A stretch of 64,000 bases of DNA from Trichobilharzia regenti (lineage: Eukaryota; Platyhelminthes; Trematoda; Strigeidida; Schistosomatidae): contig OX235267.1 in NCBI GenBank assembly GCA_944472135.2, positions 42,478,779 through 42,542,778 on the forward strand, in the 5' to 3' direction. The notes beneath the pieces were generated by a model. It was not told the DNA's origin. It saw nothing but the letters and a program-made list of their open reading frames with translations, and did not search any database. A program made the position numbers and the translations under genes. Positions 20,472 to 33,149 of this stretch are shown here, in pieces (the stretch's first letter is position 1; the number at the start of each line of letters is the position of its first letter).

Positions 20472-21855
20472 GTTGTCAGTCCGGGATAATTTTGATAATC
20501 ATCGAAATATCACATTGAAATACAATATGCTGAAAAGTATTATAGACTAAAACAGATGTTTAAAGGTCTGGAAACAGTCTCTTGTAAGGTGCGTTTCATA
20601 TACCGATTCAGACATAAGAGTAGGACGATATCCCACTGTTAACCTTGCTAGCGATGAATCTAGAGGTTGGGGTAAAGATAACGAAACTAAGTGGCAGTAT
20701 TCATTTATATAACCGTTATGTCTGTCTGTATAAATAAGTCACATTTTGCCCATATGGACGACCTGGTACGGCTGAGAGCAGGCAAACTTCAGTCTTCCTT
20801 TCAAAATATTCTCATATGACCATGTGTTCGTGGCCTAATTCTACCAGGTAAGTCTTATTCCCTACCCTGACGCTATGGGAGTATTCCCCACCATAGTGAA
20901 AAGGCAAATTTGAACGTCTAGTGTTCACAGCCGCACCGGTGGACTTGTAGGTTAACCTGCGGTAGCCCCAAAATCCCAACGGATTGAATAGAGTATAAAC
21001 CTGTTTTGGTCACTGGGTAACCATAGAAATACAACTGATTACGCTGCTTCACTGTCTTTTGGATTAGACTTCGTATCAAATTCTGTAGACGACCATCTGC
21101 TTCGGTCTATGCGCCCAGTCAGTACTCCCATCCGTCGCACAAACTATGATATTTTGTGTAACGCATCTCACAGTCACTGTTCACAAGGGGATTTCAGTTT
21201 CCTTTTCATAACGATTACTGATTACATTATTTGTCATTCCTCTGCTTTTCTTAGCGTGTCTATTTTGAGTATACGACGTATTAAATCAAAATGCTTTATC
21301 ATGTATCACTTTGCTTGTCTCGAAAGTATGCTTTCTTGAATAGTCGTAATAATAATACCATTCATAAGGTTTCGGTGACGCAGTTACTGGAAGATAATAC
21401 ATTTTTGTGTTGTTGTTCGTTTTGGCCTTTTCAAAATTGAAATCAGCATTCATACATGGGTTGGTTAGTATTTATGGTTTAAAAGACAAAAGAAAGTTCG
21501 AGGAAAGAATATTCTTTTCTATAAATTCCTTTTTCGGCTCTACAATTATATGTATATATACAAAATAATACCGTTTTGTTAAATAAGATCAATGGAATTG
21601 CGGTTCAAGAAAGAATGCATACATTATTATGAGCATTAAAAATGTAGTACTAAATAGAGTACCAGATAAAATTAAGAGAATGTCATGCTACAAATTAAGG
21701 AAAGCTAAATTCTTGATAGCCAAGTTAAGGAAAGCGTCTGAACCAGCTTCTTTTGGATACTTATGTCAGGCGTATTATTGTGTATTCCAACACCCTCAGC
21801 AATATGTGAGTAGATGAACTCTTGAGGTAAAATCGAGATCAGTCGGAATACAGTA
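20469..21855. other. Unassigned intronic sequence
   Basis: No gene or repeat class recognised. The stretch at 20880-21110 is less AT-rich and may be a decayed repeat. Confidence 0.35.
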
Positions 21856-21859
21856 GATA

Positions 21860-22285
21860 AACTCTGGAAGCCTTATTCACATCAATTTTGTGTTATGTTC
21901 CGACGAAATGAGATAGAACAGAACGATGAATGGACCTTATTCGTCCCTTGCTTAGCCACGCCTGATGGTGTTCGGAAATCCGATGAAAAATACGCCTAAC
22001 TGTAGGCCCTAATAAGTGGCTCTACAAGAACAGTCAAATTTTTAGGTATACACGTGGAAGAGGTAGAATTAGTTAGTTTATCTTTCACTTTCGTAAGTAA
22101 AATACGGGTGGTTTTGACGAGACAGCATACTTCAGCGGTACTGCATGGTCTTTTTAACACTGTATTCCTTAAGCGTTGTGTTCTTATTTCACTGGTGTTA
22201 TCACCTAAGAACTGAATTGGTTAGAAAAAGGCCTTTTGCCAGAAACTGTTGGTACTTTGCCTTGCCTTGGCTTTAGATTCATATT
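21860..22285 (-). mobile_element. Penelope-like element, GIY-YIG C-terminal fragment
   Basis: The minus strand near 22010-21890 encodes TVRRIFHRISEHHQAWLSKG and RSIHRSVLSHFVGT, the helix that follows the YIGRT strand in Penelope GIY-YIG domains. Upstream (22060-22260) it is alignable with 6720-6840 of another fragment. There is no RT core. Confidence 0.7.
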
Positions 22286-22755
22286 GTAACTGCTCTGAAT
22301 GGGAATTCTTGCTACACTAATTTTTTTATGTGCTTTTTTTTATCATCCCTTATATTGATTTCTACTGAGTATTGTGTTACAACGATTCATCAAACAGTAG
22401 TCCTCTTTTGTCAAAACGGAAATACCTACGTTGTTTCTATTATTACTTCATAGGAAAACATTGTAAATCAAAATAAATTATTGGTTTGTTTTGGCCAACA
22501 TTCTCAACGTTTTGAATAATTTCTTCTTAAAAATAGAGAATACATTTATATTAAATTCCCCCCCCCCACCACCACCACCACCACGCCCTATCATCGAAAA
22601 ACAGATAAGTTAGTAAACTTTGAATTCATAGGTGAAGTGGCCTACCTCCCGATATCCTTAAAAAAAGAAATTTGAAAGTTCACGTAAAGGACATTTGTTT
22701 CATCGCCGACGGAAGCAGGAGTATCCACCAAAATAGATCACTGCTTAGCAATAAT
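22286..22755. other. Unassigned sequence with a C/CAC run
   Basis: A run of C then (CAC)n at about 22558-22583. Otherwise AT-rich and without recognised features. Confidence 0.4.
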
Positions 22756-22757
22756 TT

Positions 22758-23235
22758 TTGAAGTTTGACCATAGATTGCTATCAGTTAGAGAACCACTAG
22801 AAACCACCAGGGAGTATTGGACAACTTTTTGTCGTAGTTTGGGACTCTTCGACACTATGCGCCCGCCGGGTTTTTGATGCTTGTTAATTATTGGCTACAT
22901 GAGGAAGTTGCCTGGAGTTGCTCTAGTAAGAAGTTATAACTAGTGGGGCCCATCCAGTCGGGGGTGAGGACAACACAGTTCTCGCCAGTGATGATGACAT
23001 TGGCTGCTGGTCGGACTGAAAATCACGAATTGGCAGAAGTTGGAATTTACGGTTTGGCTTAGGTCCTAGTGGCTGAATAATCTAGCAGCTTGACTTGTTT
23101 TGGTTCCGAACCCTGGCAGTGGGTGCATGCCGATAAAGAGTCCAAAACTAGGATAAAACAACTGTTCAGCACACCCTGCTGTTTTCCAATATTTCTCCGA
23201 ATGATATCCCTCCATGATGAAAGTTGAAACAAATC
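22758..23235. mobile_element. Hammerhead-SINE pieces in opposite orientation
   Basis: 22758-22880 is a minus-strand piece (GAGTATTGGACAACTTTTTGTCGTAG, a decayed ribozyme half). 22885-23235 is a plus-strand copy with the leader, AAAATCACGAATTGGCAGAAG, a tRNA-like part, and the core remains CCGATAAAGAGTCC .. AGGATAAAAC. Same head-to-head arrangement as 17035-17480, so it may be a duplicate of one composite. Confidence 0.55.
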
Positions 23236-23329
23236 GAATCCCTACAAACTAACTCTTGAAAATCAATCTGAAAGACAAGATCATGTGTATATATATGACC
23301 AACTTTGTGTGTGTGTATGCTAGTTCACT

Positions 23330-23500
23330 TGCTTCTGTGTGTAGTTAGGTATATCAGTCGTTTAAGGCGGGTTTATTTCGGATATGTGCGAAATTATTAC
23401 CCTGCGTGGTTACAAAGAGTCGGACGTAGGTCTCCTATAAGCAGCCGAATGATTGAACATCTTGACACAGCTGAACATTTTTTTTTAAATCTCTCTCTCT
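23330..23500 (+). mobile_element. Penelope-like element, GIY-YIG C-terminal fragment
   Basis: Plus-strand residues YISRLRRVYFGYVRNYYPAW, then RRSPISSRMIEHLDT, align with the YIGRT..SEH.PAWL..RS..S.V.HLVDT block of the Penelope endonuclease region. This is the only Penelope piece here in the same orientation as JNK. Confidence 0.65.
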
Positions 23501-23654
23501 TTAAAGTCACCTGTAAGGTGAAAAATAAATCGCCGAAATAATTGCCTATCCTTAGTGTTGCTCTAAAGTCGTTAACCAATATAATAAAAAATACATATTC
23601 ATAAAATTTACCAATTTATTCATGATCATTTCCATAAAATTCAAATATGTGTAT

Positions 23655-23950
23655 ATTAGATGGTTGGGGGCATTCGGTCACGGGAAGCGCGTTGGACCTA
23701 GGTTTCGTGCTAGTTGGCACTCTGCGTGTCTGCAACCTTGAAGGAACTCATATCCCTTCTGAGATTCAAACACGCGTCACCCAGTGAGTACTGCAGTCAG
23801 AGACGTTATCAATGAGCTATTCAGATTCGCGATTGATCTGCTGTACGACTGACTGTATTGGATACTTTGATTAAACACTAGGTTAGTAACCAGTGATTTA
23901 CGTCTAGTGGAATACAGTCCTGAGGAAGTTCAGTCGTGATTGGTTCTTAA
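23655..23950 (+). repeat. Dispersed repeat (TTAGATGGTTTGAGG family)
   Basis: Copy of the repeat at 15735: TTAGATGGTTGGGGGCATTCGG, CACGGGAAGC, GACCTAGGTTTCGTGCTAGTTGG. The second half diverges. Confidence 0.55.
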
Positions 23951-24099
23951 TTTATATCAGTATTCACCGTTTTTAACTGACTTAGAATTTGAACTCCCTT
24001 GTCATGTGTTTTATTCTTAGTAGTTGGTAAATTTGATCTAGAGTAATGTATGCGTTAGTCCCCAGTTCATCTGAGTACCAAGCTTCTAGAAATTCCTTG

Positions 24100-24600
24100 G
24101 GGTTTCCTCTGTTCTCTCAATCAAATTGGTGTCTGTAATTATCTACATGCATCGATGTGAAAGTATATATATATATTCTCTTCAACACTGTAGTACTACA
24201 GTGTGTGTTCGAACTCTTAAACAATGTTTACACACAGTTTATTTTGTGATTCATTGGGTTATTGTTGTTATAGTTGAGTATTTTATCTGTGCGTGTGTGT
24301 GTGTGTGTGTTGACTTTCTGTATACTTGTATTTCTAGATCTCCTGTGTTTGTTCTCGTGATTAAGACGTTGTTTGATTCTTCTCTTGTGAATTTAATGTC
24401 TTCAAATATGTTGTTGATTGTGATTAGTCTGTGGATGTATTCCAAATCACATCTCTTTTAATTATTTTCGAATATATCACCAACATTACATACCCAAATT
24501 TTCGGTATAATTATGTGTAGAGCTGTTAATTTTAATCTTTGCATAACGTCTTAAGTTATTAATCCTGATATGTTGATATCTCTGATTACTGAATTGGAAA
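24100..24600 (-). mobile_element. Penelope-like element, RT palm/thumb fragment
   Basis: The minus strand encodes a degraded catalytic block (VCNVGDIFENN, the position of YVDDIF) followed by LEYIHRLITINNIFEDIKFTREE, LITRTNTGDLEIQVYRK and THTHTHAQIKYST, the characteristic segment after the palm. A TG/CA run (24293-24311) has expanded inside the THTD position. Upstream sequence to about 24780 (SKLAKETVQQLLDSDQ) may belong to the same protein. Confidence 0.75.
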
Positions 24601-25029
24601 TATATTGTAAGACATAATTCTATGAGTTTCATCTAAGTTGAACATTGCGCTTTCTTGTATGTTGATCGCTATCGAGTAGTTGTTGCACAGTTTCTTTTGC
24701 TAGTTTTGAACCAATTAAAGTGTGTGTTTATAATGCTCTGTGACATCAAAAGACGGACGTCGTGATTTCATCGTCATCCACTTGAATGCTTTTGATTTAT
24801 TTATTTATTTTTTTCACTAAAAATTGGGTTGGTCAACTGATAGCATGGTCTCGATGATTGCGTTAGAGAATGATGAGCTTTAGTATTTTTTGAATAATTC
24901 GATCACAATTAATTAGTTAGCATTCAATGATTGACGTATGAAAATACCTACTTTGCCCTTATAACAATGCAGTAAGTTCTGATCAGTGAGTGTTTCACAT
25001 CTCTTTAAAGAACTCTCTACATTCTTTGA

Positions 25030-25245
25030 GGTGTTGTGACCACTAGTTGTCATCAGTTAAAGAGAGCCATTGGAAACTACCTCGGAGTCCTTGATAGATG
25101 CTTCGTCCTAGTTTGGGATTCTCATCAGTGCGAACCCACCGCCGGGATTTGGTTCCAGGACCCTTCGGCTGCACATCAATCTTGTAGATTATTCAACCAT
25201 CGGGACCCGGGTCCTAATGACCAACCCTTGAATTTCATGTTCTAT
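25030..25245 (-). mobile_element. tRNA-related SINE, hammerhead-carrying family
   Basis: Minus-strand copy with CTGATGA intact (25128-25122), stem II remnants, and GAAGC in place of GAAAC (25104-25100). The tRNA-like part and its B-box-like region follow at 25135-25200. Confidence 0.6.
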
Positions 25246-26040
25246 CGCCACATTCCTTTTTAAATTGTGTGATACTTCGACTAGAAAGAAAGAGGGATGA
25301 TGCGTTAATCATTCTTACTCATCACGTTACACAAGTTGAGTTCATTTACCATCGGGTTATTCAGTCTTCGGGTAGTATAAATGGTATTTACTTAACAAGT
25401 ATGATGTATTAATATTATTATTATTTACATTCTTTAAAAATGAATTCCATTCTATTAATAGCTTACTCTAATATTTAACATTTATTCTGTGAATACCATT
25501 ATTATTTTTATGTATGCGTAGGTAATTGGAATGTCTTTATTTGCCTGCCTTCTTTCTTGTTTATAATGACTAATAATAATACTTCATTCAATCTGTGTTT
25601 GTTGGTCTCTTTAAAGTAATCATTTCAAAACTGTTAGATTTCGTCACTAGCCAGCTGTTTCTCCCTCTTCAACTCTGTACATGTCCAAACTCCGCCCCGC
25701 CCCCCCACTACCACCACCGGGGATTGATTCTGAGATCTGTAGACTATGAGACCGATTCTCGTTGACCATTCTGGGATTTGATGTCCTGTCATTTTCAATT
25801 TCTACTAAAATGTTAATTATGTATATTGTAATGGCAGAAAAAACAGGAGAATTTGGTAACAAAATTATTGATTGGCAACTCGATACACAGATGTATTAGA
25901 ATTACAATTTGCACGTATTTTCGGTATTTGTACTATTTCTCTTTCTCTCTCTCTTGTATGGTGCTTCTTTGTCTTCCTTTCATGTTTTTCAAGTTGTTTC
26001 ACGAGCACTGTTCATTAAATCCATCTTTTCGCTCTCCGAT
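25246..26040. other. Unassigned intronic sequence
   Basis: AT-rich. C-rich/CCACC tract at about 25695-25720 and a CT run near 25940. No gene recognised. Confidence 0.4.
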
Positions 26041-26044
26041 ATCC

Positions 26045-27020
26045 TTGTAGAGGATTGACTCGTTACTAAGGGATAATCTCGTCAACTTAGAATATGCGGA
26101 TGATATAGTACTCCTAGGTGAAGGTGCTGACAAAATGCAGAGTTTTCTGAACAACTTGAGCATCAATCTTTGAATGTTTGACATGCAATTTGCTCTTGTC
26201 AAATGTAAGATGGTAGAGCGTGTTGACCACTTCACTTATTTCGGAAGTTGCATCAGCCCCAACGGGTTGATCGCTGACAAAGTGTTAGCACATATACAGA
26301 AAGCTCGTTTCGCATACGCTGTCGACTAAAGGACGTGTAGACTACTTAGATGTTCCCTCCGTCCTTCTTTATGGCTGTGAGACATGAATATTGAAAGTCA
26401 AAGACATGGAAAGGCTAGTTGTCTTTGATCATAGGTGTTTCATTTGTACCCCCCATGTTAGGTGGTATAATAGGGTGAGTAATATTGGGGTTAGGCATTG
26501 AGTGCTAGGTAAGGAGGGAAAGTTAGTGGACGAGGATGTGGATCTTAAGATAGGACGTGTGTTGCGCATGCCTAGTCATAGCCTTCCTCGAAAATGGGCA
26601 ATGTTAGCTGACATAGGACATAGGATGCATCAAGTTGGAAAAGGGTTAGGGGTGGTTAGATGAAAACATGGAATCAGTCCATGAAGTCTTTGACAGTTAG
26701 TCTGAGCCACGCACGGTGGTGTAGACTTCTCAGTTGGGTTCCTCGGAATGGTAAGAACCAGTGGTGGCTGGTGACAATAGATGATCTGGTTCGAAATCGT
26801 TCTCAGTGGAGCAGATACATTCACCCTCTGTGATTTATCATATCTATTAAGAACTGTATTGTTCTTCCATATTACTTACTATTGTTTTTCGTTCACATTT
26901 CTGTTTATTATCTCTCTCTCTCTTCTGAATCTCTGTTTACTCTTTTCTCTTGCTCTGTGTGCTACATGGAGGTAGTGTGGCAACTTGAACTACTGCACAT
27001 TTGTGCTGAAACCACGCAAT
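26045..27020 (+). mobile_element. RTE-like LINE, RT motif C to 3' end (group 2)
   Basis: The plus strand encodes LVNLEYADDIVLLGEGADKMQSFLNN with the catalytic YADD intact (about 26088-26101), then DHFTYFGSCISPNGLIAD, ARFAYAVD, and FDHRCFICTP, followed by the HRLRWLGH-type region in decayed form, and the group-2 3' UTR (GGTAGTGTGGCAACTTGAACT). Frame breaks are frequent. 5'-truncated in the middle of RT. Confidence 0.8.
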
Positions 27021-27595
27021 CAGTCATATTTTTGCTCACATATGAGTATACTACTTATTAATCTTATCAGCAGCACACACCTGACATAATTTGTAAGTTT
27101 TATTTAGTATTCCTTGGTTTTTAGAGAAACGTAAACAAGATTATTATGAACACTTGCTCTGCTCTACTTCCATCTCATTAGTTTCAGGTTGTCTTACAGA
27201 AACCCAAAGTTAACAAAAATCTCTTTCGAAATACCACAGAATTATTCAGCAGATTATTATTTATTATTTAAAAGCAGAAGAAAACTCGGTACAATATTTT
27301 TCATCAAGAAAGATGCGCCACACAATAATAATAAAACAACATAGATTAAAATTAAAAATATAAGTAGAGAGCGGATAAAGAACTTCATCTGGAAGGAAAA
27401 CAGTCATGCTTAACAAGTTCAAACAGTATTCGTTAACTATCACCGGGAAGGGAAGAAAGAAGGAAATTGCAACACGTTCGCCATTGATGATTACGATTCC
27501 TGGCCATATCCGATAACGTTTCTAACCATCGATTCGAGCTATCTCGCGGACCTCAAACCAGGGAGTCGTGACGCACCAACCGATGCTAATCTAGC
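27021..27595. other. Unassigned intronic sequence
   Basis: AT-rich, with no recognised element. Confidence 0.35.
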
Positions 27596-27599
27596 ACAA

Positions 27600-28290
27600 A
27601 CATCCTTCATCTCACGACACCACGTCCTGTACTGACCACCCTCCGCCTTTTCCATCCCGTCCCAGGGCTAGCGAACAGAGACCTGTACGGAAGCCTCTGG
27701 GATAACATTCGCAGCACATGTCCAAGCCACCGGAGCCGGTGTTTCCAGATGACGACACTCAATGAATGGTGATCTCCATTGTTTTCGAAGACACGCGGCC
27801 GAACCTCGGAATTACTCACACGATGATGCCATCGAACGCAAGCAATCCTGTGGAGATGGCGATGATCGAACATGCAGAGTCGCCGCACATCCTCAGCCTA
27901 CTCGGAGAGGCCAGGTTTCACATACGTAGAGCAAGACAGCCCGTACTGAAGCGTTGTACACCCGACCTTTGACAGCCAGGCTAGCGTCGCGAAGGCGCCA
28001 GAGGTGGCTCAAGTTGATGTATGCCATCCTAGCCTTCATTATACGGTTGGAAATCTCATCCGTCATTCCCGCCCCGCCAGCCCTCACACAACTACCCAGA
28101 TACACAAACTTATCAACAACTTCAAGCAGTTCACCTGCAAGCAAGAGTGAGTGCAGGTACAGGCTTCTGCCAATCTTGTAACAGTACTTACAGACGCTGA
28201 TCGCCAACCGAATGAAGTGCGATTTGGATAGCCTGCATGCTATCGCACACTAAGACGATATCGTCTGCATACTCGAGGTCGAAAAGAATT
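27600..28290 (-). mobile_element. RTE-like LINE, C-terminal ORF part (separate lineage)
   Basis: Two overlapping minus-strand frames: 28207-27893 (LEVVDKFVYLGSCVRAGGAG, DEISNRIMKARMAYINLSHLWR, KGRVYNASVRAVLLYVCETWPL) and 27888-27607 (MRRLCMFDHRHLHRIACVRW, HRVSNSEVR, HRLRWLGHVLRM). These are the same blocks as the group-2 elements but less decayed and with different surrounding residues. GC content is higher than its neighbours. One frameshift near 27890 separates the frames. The upstream end near 28290 reads towards the YADD region (LEYADDIV). Confidence 0.8.
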
Positions 28291-28461
28291 ATTCATCAAC
28301 CCTTTTATATAATGTTTTTACCAAGACATTTGTTAAATTACTAACTTTGCAAACACGAAACTATATGCTACTTTTTTTAAACTTTGTTTGTAATTAGTAG
28401 TACATGCTGGGTTTTTTGTTTGCTGTTCATACTCTCTTTCTCTCTCTCTCTCTAATTATAG

Positions 28462-28647
<186 letters not shown>

Positions 28648-28744
28648 TAAAAAAATATTTTAAGGTACATTTTGTCACAAGTTGATATCAGCTATAAACT
28701 CGTAGTACACCTTGCCTTTCCGAGTCTCGCTATGTGATATGTAT

Positions 28745-28746
<2 letters not shown>

Positions 28747-28797
<51 letters not shown>
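28747..28797. repeat. (TA)n microsatellite
   Basis: About 51 bp of TA repeat in the last JNK intron. Confidence 0.95.
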
Positions 28798-28799
<2 letters not shown>

Positions 28800-28885
28800 T
28801 ATAGATATATATGGTGGTCTCTCTCTTTCTGTTGCCCTCTTAGTCTGTGACCATTTCACTTTGATGAACTTGTCTACTTTAACAA

Positions 28886-29200
28886 TGTATATTCCCCTTA
28901 TATATAATATGTGTGTTTGTTTGACAGTCTGTTATATTTCGCTATGTATATATGGATCGATACTCCGTTATAATTAGCCAATCATGTTAAGACTGTCTAT
29001 TGATTTGTTCACACACTTGTTTGGACATTCATATATATTTTGCTCTCACAAACTTGTGTGATATATCATATTGATTCTCCTGGTGTTTGGAAAATAGAAG
29101 TATCATCGCAAACCTAGTGGTCTTCTGATTTCCGTCTTTCTTGAGTCAGGACTATTAAATTCTCGACCAGTACATAACAATAATTTGGCGACGAGTACAT
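28886..29200 (+). mobile_element. Gypsy-type LTR remnant with adjoining primer-binding-like site
   Basis: 28886-29179 aligns with the minus-strand LTR at 49497-49825 (shared order: TATATTTCGCTATGTATATATGGATCGATA, AATCATGTTAAGACTGTCT, TGGTCTTCTGATTTCCGTC, TCAGGACTATTAAATTCTCGACCAGTACATAACA). It begins TG and ends CA. It is followed by ATAATTTGGCGACGAG, a typical Gypsy primer-binding/leader sequence, so a few internal bases remain and it is not a clean solo LTR. Lies in the last JNK intron in sense orientation. Confidence 0.7.
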
Positions 29201-29534
29201 AACACTATGTCACCCTGATTGATGTGTGCAGAGTCTGTCTGTCGTTTTGAAACGTCACCGCTTAGATAAGTTAACTTAATTAGGAAAATATGTTAGGCTT
29301 TGAGTTAGGGACTCTATTTTTTTAGCACAATTTCTTGTTCCTGAGTAATTGGTGTAAGCGTGTACCCGTTGAACTTTGCCAAATTTTCTCGGTTTAAACA
29401 CTTAATAATTGCCGTGTGGGTTAGTATACTATACATTTCTTTTCTTTGCGTTACAATGGAAATGAAATTCTATCCTGAATGTGTATCTGTTCATCGTTTG
29501 TATTGTGTATTTTCCTCTCTTCTGCATAATTTAG

Positions 29535-29666
29535 CCACCGCCAGCTCGATATGATGATTCCTTTGGTGAAAGAAATTTATCCGTTGAAGAATGGAAAGCT
29601 CGTATTTTTCATGAAGTCAAAGAATTCGAAGTACACGAAGCTCATTTACGTAATGCTCAAAATTAA
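29535..29666 (+). CDS. JNK: JNK-type MAP kinase, last visible coding exon
   Basis: Acceptor ATTTAG ends at 29534. The exon reads PPPARYDDSFGERNLSVEEW, KARIFHEVKEFEVHEAHLRN, AQN, then stop TAA at 29664-29666. PPP..YDD..ER..SVEEWK..IF.EV.E matches the conserved JNK segment just after the kinase domain. A possible donor (C|GTAATG at 29650) precedes the stop, so some transcripts could splice on to a longer tail. Read straight through, the protein ends 43 residues into the exon, lacking the long Ser-rich C-terminus of the longer vertebrate isoforms. Which ending is used cannot be settled from sequence alone. Confidence 0.9.
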   Translation, partial: PPPARYDDSFGERNLSVEEWKARIFHEVKEFEVHEAHLRNAQN

Positions 29667-31750
29667 TCTTATATATATATATATATATATGAGTGTGTGC
29701 ATGAGTGTATGTGCGCGTTGGTGTACTGTACACACACCATAACACCCAGAAATTATGCCTAACTAGCGATTATTAAATTAATCAAACATTGAATAACAGC
29801 ACGCCCACGACATCCTTTAGAGAAGGATAGAGTGCGGATGAGTGAGTGGGTGGAGAGATGAAGAGTCGACAGAGAAGATCTAATTTTTCCTTTTACGATT
29901 GACAAGAGATTATGATGATGATAATTATAATAATAGTAAATTCTTTAGTTTACATCATTCCTTATAAATATTTACTTATTTTGCTGTGTATACTTGACAG
30001 TTTTCTTTTCAACTATTTAAAGCGTTGACTTCTTGCTTTATTGTTATTTCTTTGCGTAATTTTTTTTCATTAGGCATCCTTCTTGTAATTAACATTTTTA
30101 TCACTACTATTATTAGTAGTATATACATATGGACCGACATACGTACACACACACACACACACTGTTTCACTATATGTTTATTTTCTACTTTGTGTTGCAT
30201 ATCTTAATGCTTGCATATAAATGCATACATGGTTCTGACTGCGCTTTTCACACACACACACCCACTTAAACATGAGAATAGTGCTCATTTGAAGTGTGTG
30301 CTTTAAAAACGAAACTATCTCTCACTTGCTGCTAAGTCTTATCTTTTTACATTTTAAGAGTAGTTATCCCGCTAGATTGTTTACAACTGCCTATGACTCC
30401 TACTACTGTCCACTTTCTTCGTACTAGTTAGTAGTTGTTGCTGTCATCGTCCGACCCCCCATACACATACACACCTCACGCTCTGTTTGCCTACTTTTCA
30501 AAGAAAACCCATCGTATTTAATGCTTAAAAAGTGCTTGTTTGTTTACCTGTGTGTGCGTGCCTCAGACACCCTCTCTATCTCCTCAAAGATTTCTGTGTA
30601 TCATTAAATTCAACAATATTACTATTTTGTTTTCTCTTTTTTGTATTTTCAATATTTATATTTACAAGTTAATAAAATGCGCACTATTTTTGTTTCTTCA
30701 AATTACTCAAACACAACAACAACAAAAAACAGCATACCTTTTCTTTTATGTAACATTATTAATATTATCATTGTGATATAGAATTTACAACTTTTAAGTT
30801 AATGTGTACATGTCTGTTGTTTGCTCTCTGTCAAACAACAACTACATGCTCATTTATTATTATTGTTATTATTATTATTTCTCTCTCTCTCCCTCTCACT
30901 AAATGCACCTACTTTATCCCGGTATATTTAATTTTTATAGTGGTAGGTAATTGTGTGTGTGTGTGTATAACACGCGTGCATATTTTTGTTTGCCCTTTTG
31001 ATTGGTGGTAATTCCCTCCCTAATCCCTACTCGAATGAGAGAGAGGGAGAGAGAGAATTGTCATCACACCACAAATGCCTGAAAACTTTTAAATTTTTCA
31101 AAAAGAAGAAGAAGATGAAAAAAGAAAACACCCCCAATTCAAACTTATTTTCGTAACGCTTTCATATTTGGCGCCGATTCAATGTGTTCAATACAACAAC
31201 AATGATTAATAATGATGACGAGTAGATTTGCTTCCGATTTGTTTGTTTGTTTTTTTATTTTCCTCATTTGTTTGTTTTTATGCTCGGATGCATTGAGGTT
31301 GATGTTCATTATGACGATGATTATTAGCCCTATTCAACTGCTTACAGTCTGTTTTTTTTAAAAAAAAAAACTTGTATAGAGTTACTGGACATATAATAGA
31401 CATCGGATTGTAATAAAACAGACAACACGCACTTACTTACTTAATATATAATTATTTATCTCCCCGCTGTTCCATTTTCTCTCTCTTATTTAAAAACAAG
31501 AACTCCTCTGCTAGGAAATATATTTTTATCTGTCTAACAATTTATTTTGATGGCATTCATCATATCCTATCCCTGTATTCTTTTACATTTTTAATCCTCT
31601 ACTTGACGATATTGCTGTAATGCTTCTTATGACCTCTCTATGTGTGTTTTATATATTTAAACAAAACAACTAAATAATGAATATGTTATACTGATAGCAA
31701 TTTCATATCCTTCTTTGTTTTGTTGTTGTTTGTTTTCATACTGCTTTAAC
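29667..31750. other. 3' flank of JNK, low-complexity, with possible poly(A) signals
   Basis: AT-rich sequence with short CA, TG and GA runs and no repeats of the classes seen elsewhere. This contrasts with the repeat-filled introns and would fit a long 3' UTR or a further intron. AATAAA hexamers on the plus strand occur at 30671-30676 and 31412-31417. Neither is shown to be used. Confidence 0.4.
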
Positions 31751-31754
31751 ATTA

Positions 31755-32190
31755 GTAGCAAATGTGCATGGCTTTAGTTAATGTTTTCGTTGGAGCGGTC
31801 GGTTTCTAACTACTGACTGACTGGAGTCGACATTGGACTATGCACAATGGTGGTGCGATTCAAGTTGCCACCCTCCCTCCATGCAACATACAAAGCAAGA
31901 GCAGAGAGGGATAGGAAACAGAAGTGTGAGCGAGGGAAAAAGCAATAGTAATATGGAAGAACAATAGGATTTTAATGGGTGTTATAAATCACGAGGAGTG
32001 TTCCGCGTCTGCGCTAGTCACTGAGAACGATTTTCAGATTTCTCTCCAGCCATCATTGTTGATGACAATTTCGTGAACCACAACCAGTTAGGCAGTCTAC
32101 ACCTCACTCTAGATGGCATAAACTAACTGTTGCGGATTCATTGACTAATGAAGCCAAGTTTTGGTTTGACCACCACCATGAGGATGGGTT
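31755..32190 (-). mobile_element. RTE-like LINE 3'-end fragment (group 2)
   Basis: On the minus strand it matches the last about 430 bp of the copies at 11450-11775 and 26640-27020: AAACTTGGCTTCATTAGTCAATGAATCC, the AGAACGATTTTCAG counterpart, and GAGGGTGGCAACTTGAATCGC near 31855-31880. Confidence 0.7.
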
Positions 32191-32670
32191 TGTCTAGATT
32201 TCGAGTGGATTTTCAAGGGATTTCTAACCATGACTAAATATTTAGATAATTCATAAGTAGGTGAATTTCTAAAACCAACTATGGGCCTAATAGGTTATCC
32301 TGATTTATGAATTATGATTTACGAATTGTAACAAGTCACAATTTAGACTTGACATATATCTGTATATAAACCTCATTTAAGAATATGTAGGATATTGAGA
32401 AATATCAGTATCTGAAAAATACACCGGAGAATTATACTAGAAAATTGTGCCTCTGATGACGTTTCTGCAGATTATACAGTATGAACTGACTGCCTAGATA
32501 GAAACTTCACCAGAATTTTATCTCACGATGTCTACTTCAGTGAAACTAGATTTCATTCGAAATTTTAGTATTACTTTTGAAGTTTATGTTCTTATTAAGG
32601 CTTGATTATATTTATTTTTGTCAAAATTGTAACTCATTGCTGACTAGTAGCTGTCGGAATGATCATTTAA
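32191..32670. other. Unassigned AT-rich sequence
   Basis: Nothing recognised. Confidence 0.35.
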
Positions 32671-32679
32671 TCTTTACCG

Positions 32680-32790
32680 GTCTTATTGCTGGCTTAGCGA
32701 GGTAAAAGACTGAGTCGGCCGGTAATCAGATTCTGAACCACCTTTGTGGTTGGCGAGCATTCTACCGCTGTTCCACCGACGCACGTGAGT
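32680..32790 (-). mobile_element. tRNA-like SINE head (truncated)
   Basis: On the minus strand: GTGCGTCGGTGGAACAGCGG start, A-box-like GGTAGAATGCTCGCC, a decayed B-box region, and the CTCGCTAAGCC segment shared with the heads at 2765 and 3235. Tail missing. Confidence 0.6.
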
Positions 32791-32934
32791 CATCTCCCGA
32801 TGGCCGTGTATGTCCCTTTCCGCTTTTGAGGTAGTTTTCGTGACCCTGGCGCGTATTCAACAGTATTGCGCCTCAGACTATCATATCCTGCCTTCAAATA
32901 GAATGTTAAAAATATATATGGTAATCTGTTTCTA

Positions 32935-33145
32935 GTGCACTATTAAACTGTAGGAATAGTATTCAGGCGTTAACACCAAACAAATACAATGATTCTCTTT
33001 TGATTGGACACTAGTAACTAGCGTGATGTATCCATCCGATAATTTAGTACGGACTGAATTCTATCAGTCAGATTTGCAATGTGGCCACCATTCGAAGTAG
33101 CTCGCCATCACGGTGCACATTGATTTGATGATATTAGATACCACT
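32935..33145 (-). repeat. Dispersed repeat (TTAGATGGTTTGAGG family, 3' part)
   Basis: On the minus strand it begins ATCTAATATCATCAAATCAATG and continues TGCACCGTGATGGCGAGCTA, matching the second half of the copy at 15735-15965. It abuts the RTE-like element that follows. Confidence 0.55.
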
Positions 33146-33149
33146 TCAA

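Noticed and set aside
24126..24461. 111-codon plus-strand ORF
   Set aside because: Shadow of the Penelope-like RT fragment encoded on the minus strand.
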